NCBI GenBank assembly: GCA_001564135.1
Contig: LKNH01000202.1
Location: 1 to 5,132, forward strand
Origin: Halobacteriaceae archaeon Tc-Br11_E2g27
GTDB lineage: Archaea > Halobacteriota > Halobacteria > Halobacteriales > Haloarculaceae
Reading direction: 5' to 3'
DNA length: 5,132 nt
Shown here: positions 5,119 through 5,132 of the stretch, piece by piece
Layout: each line of letters begins with the position of its first letter
Numbering within the stretch: the first letter of the stretch is position 1
Translations under genes and position numbers: made by a program
The notes under the pieces: model-generated
Told to the model about the DNA's origin: nothing
The model's database searches: none
Seen by the model: the letters and a program-made list of their open reading frames with translations, nothing else

Positions 5119-5132
5119 TCGCTCTCTCGACA

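Overview
The window looks like chromosomal DNA from a haloarchaeon (class Halobacteria). The coding parts are GC-rich, the proteins are acidic (many Asp/Glu, few Lys), and several genes have a BRE/TATA box about 25-28 bp before the start codon with no room for a leader, the usual leaderless haloarchaeal arrangement. The protein families (Ski2-like helicase with Sec63-like C-terminus, Thi4, DUF1648 membrane protein) also fit. All assignments come from reading the sequence; no database was searched.

Layout from left to right. Positions 1-57 (minus) hold the first 19 codons of a gene that leaves the window; its N-terminus resembles haloarchaeal IS200/IS605-type TnpB. Positions 58-123 carry its probable promoter. 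Positions 124-309 form a compact palindromic element: five hairpins in a row, each with a 3-nt loop closed by a C-G pair, loop centres spaced 25-27 bp, all enclosed by a 20-bp imperfect inverted repeat. On its right side the element abuts the broken 3' end of a DUF1648 membrane-protein gene (703 down to about 312, minus), whose reading frame happens to continue through the hairpins to a stop at 86. The simplest reading is that a tnpB-bearing element, with the hairpin array as its left end, inserted into the DUF1648 gene.

Positions 766-3183 (minus) encode an intact 805-aa Ski2-like superfamily 2 helicase with its own leaderless promoter and a GTG start. Positions 3241-4062 (minus) encode a classical short-chain dehydrogenase/reductase. 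A 135-138 bp divergent intergenic region separates this from thi4 (4201-5118, plus), which encodes the ADP-thiazole synthase of thiamine biosynthesis with a cysteine at the sulfur-donor position. The thi4 promoter has a strong TATA box and a palindrome plus direct repeat between TATA and ATG, a plausible repressor site.

The intact genes do not form an evident pathway: a nucleic-acid helicase, a broad-family oxidoreductase and a thiamine enzyme are ordinary housekeeping neighbours with separate promoters. The part that deserves attention is the left 310 bp, where the phased hairpin array, the putative tnpB start and the truncated gene meet.
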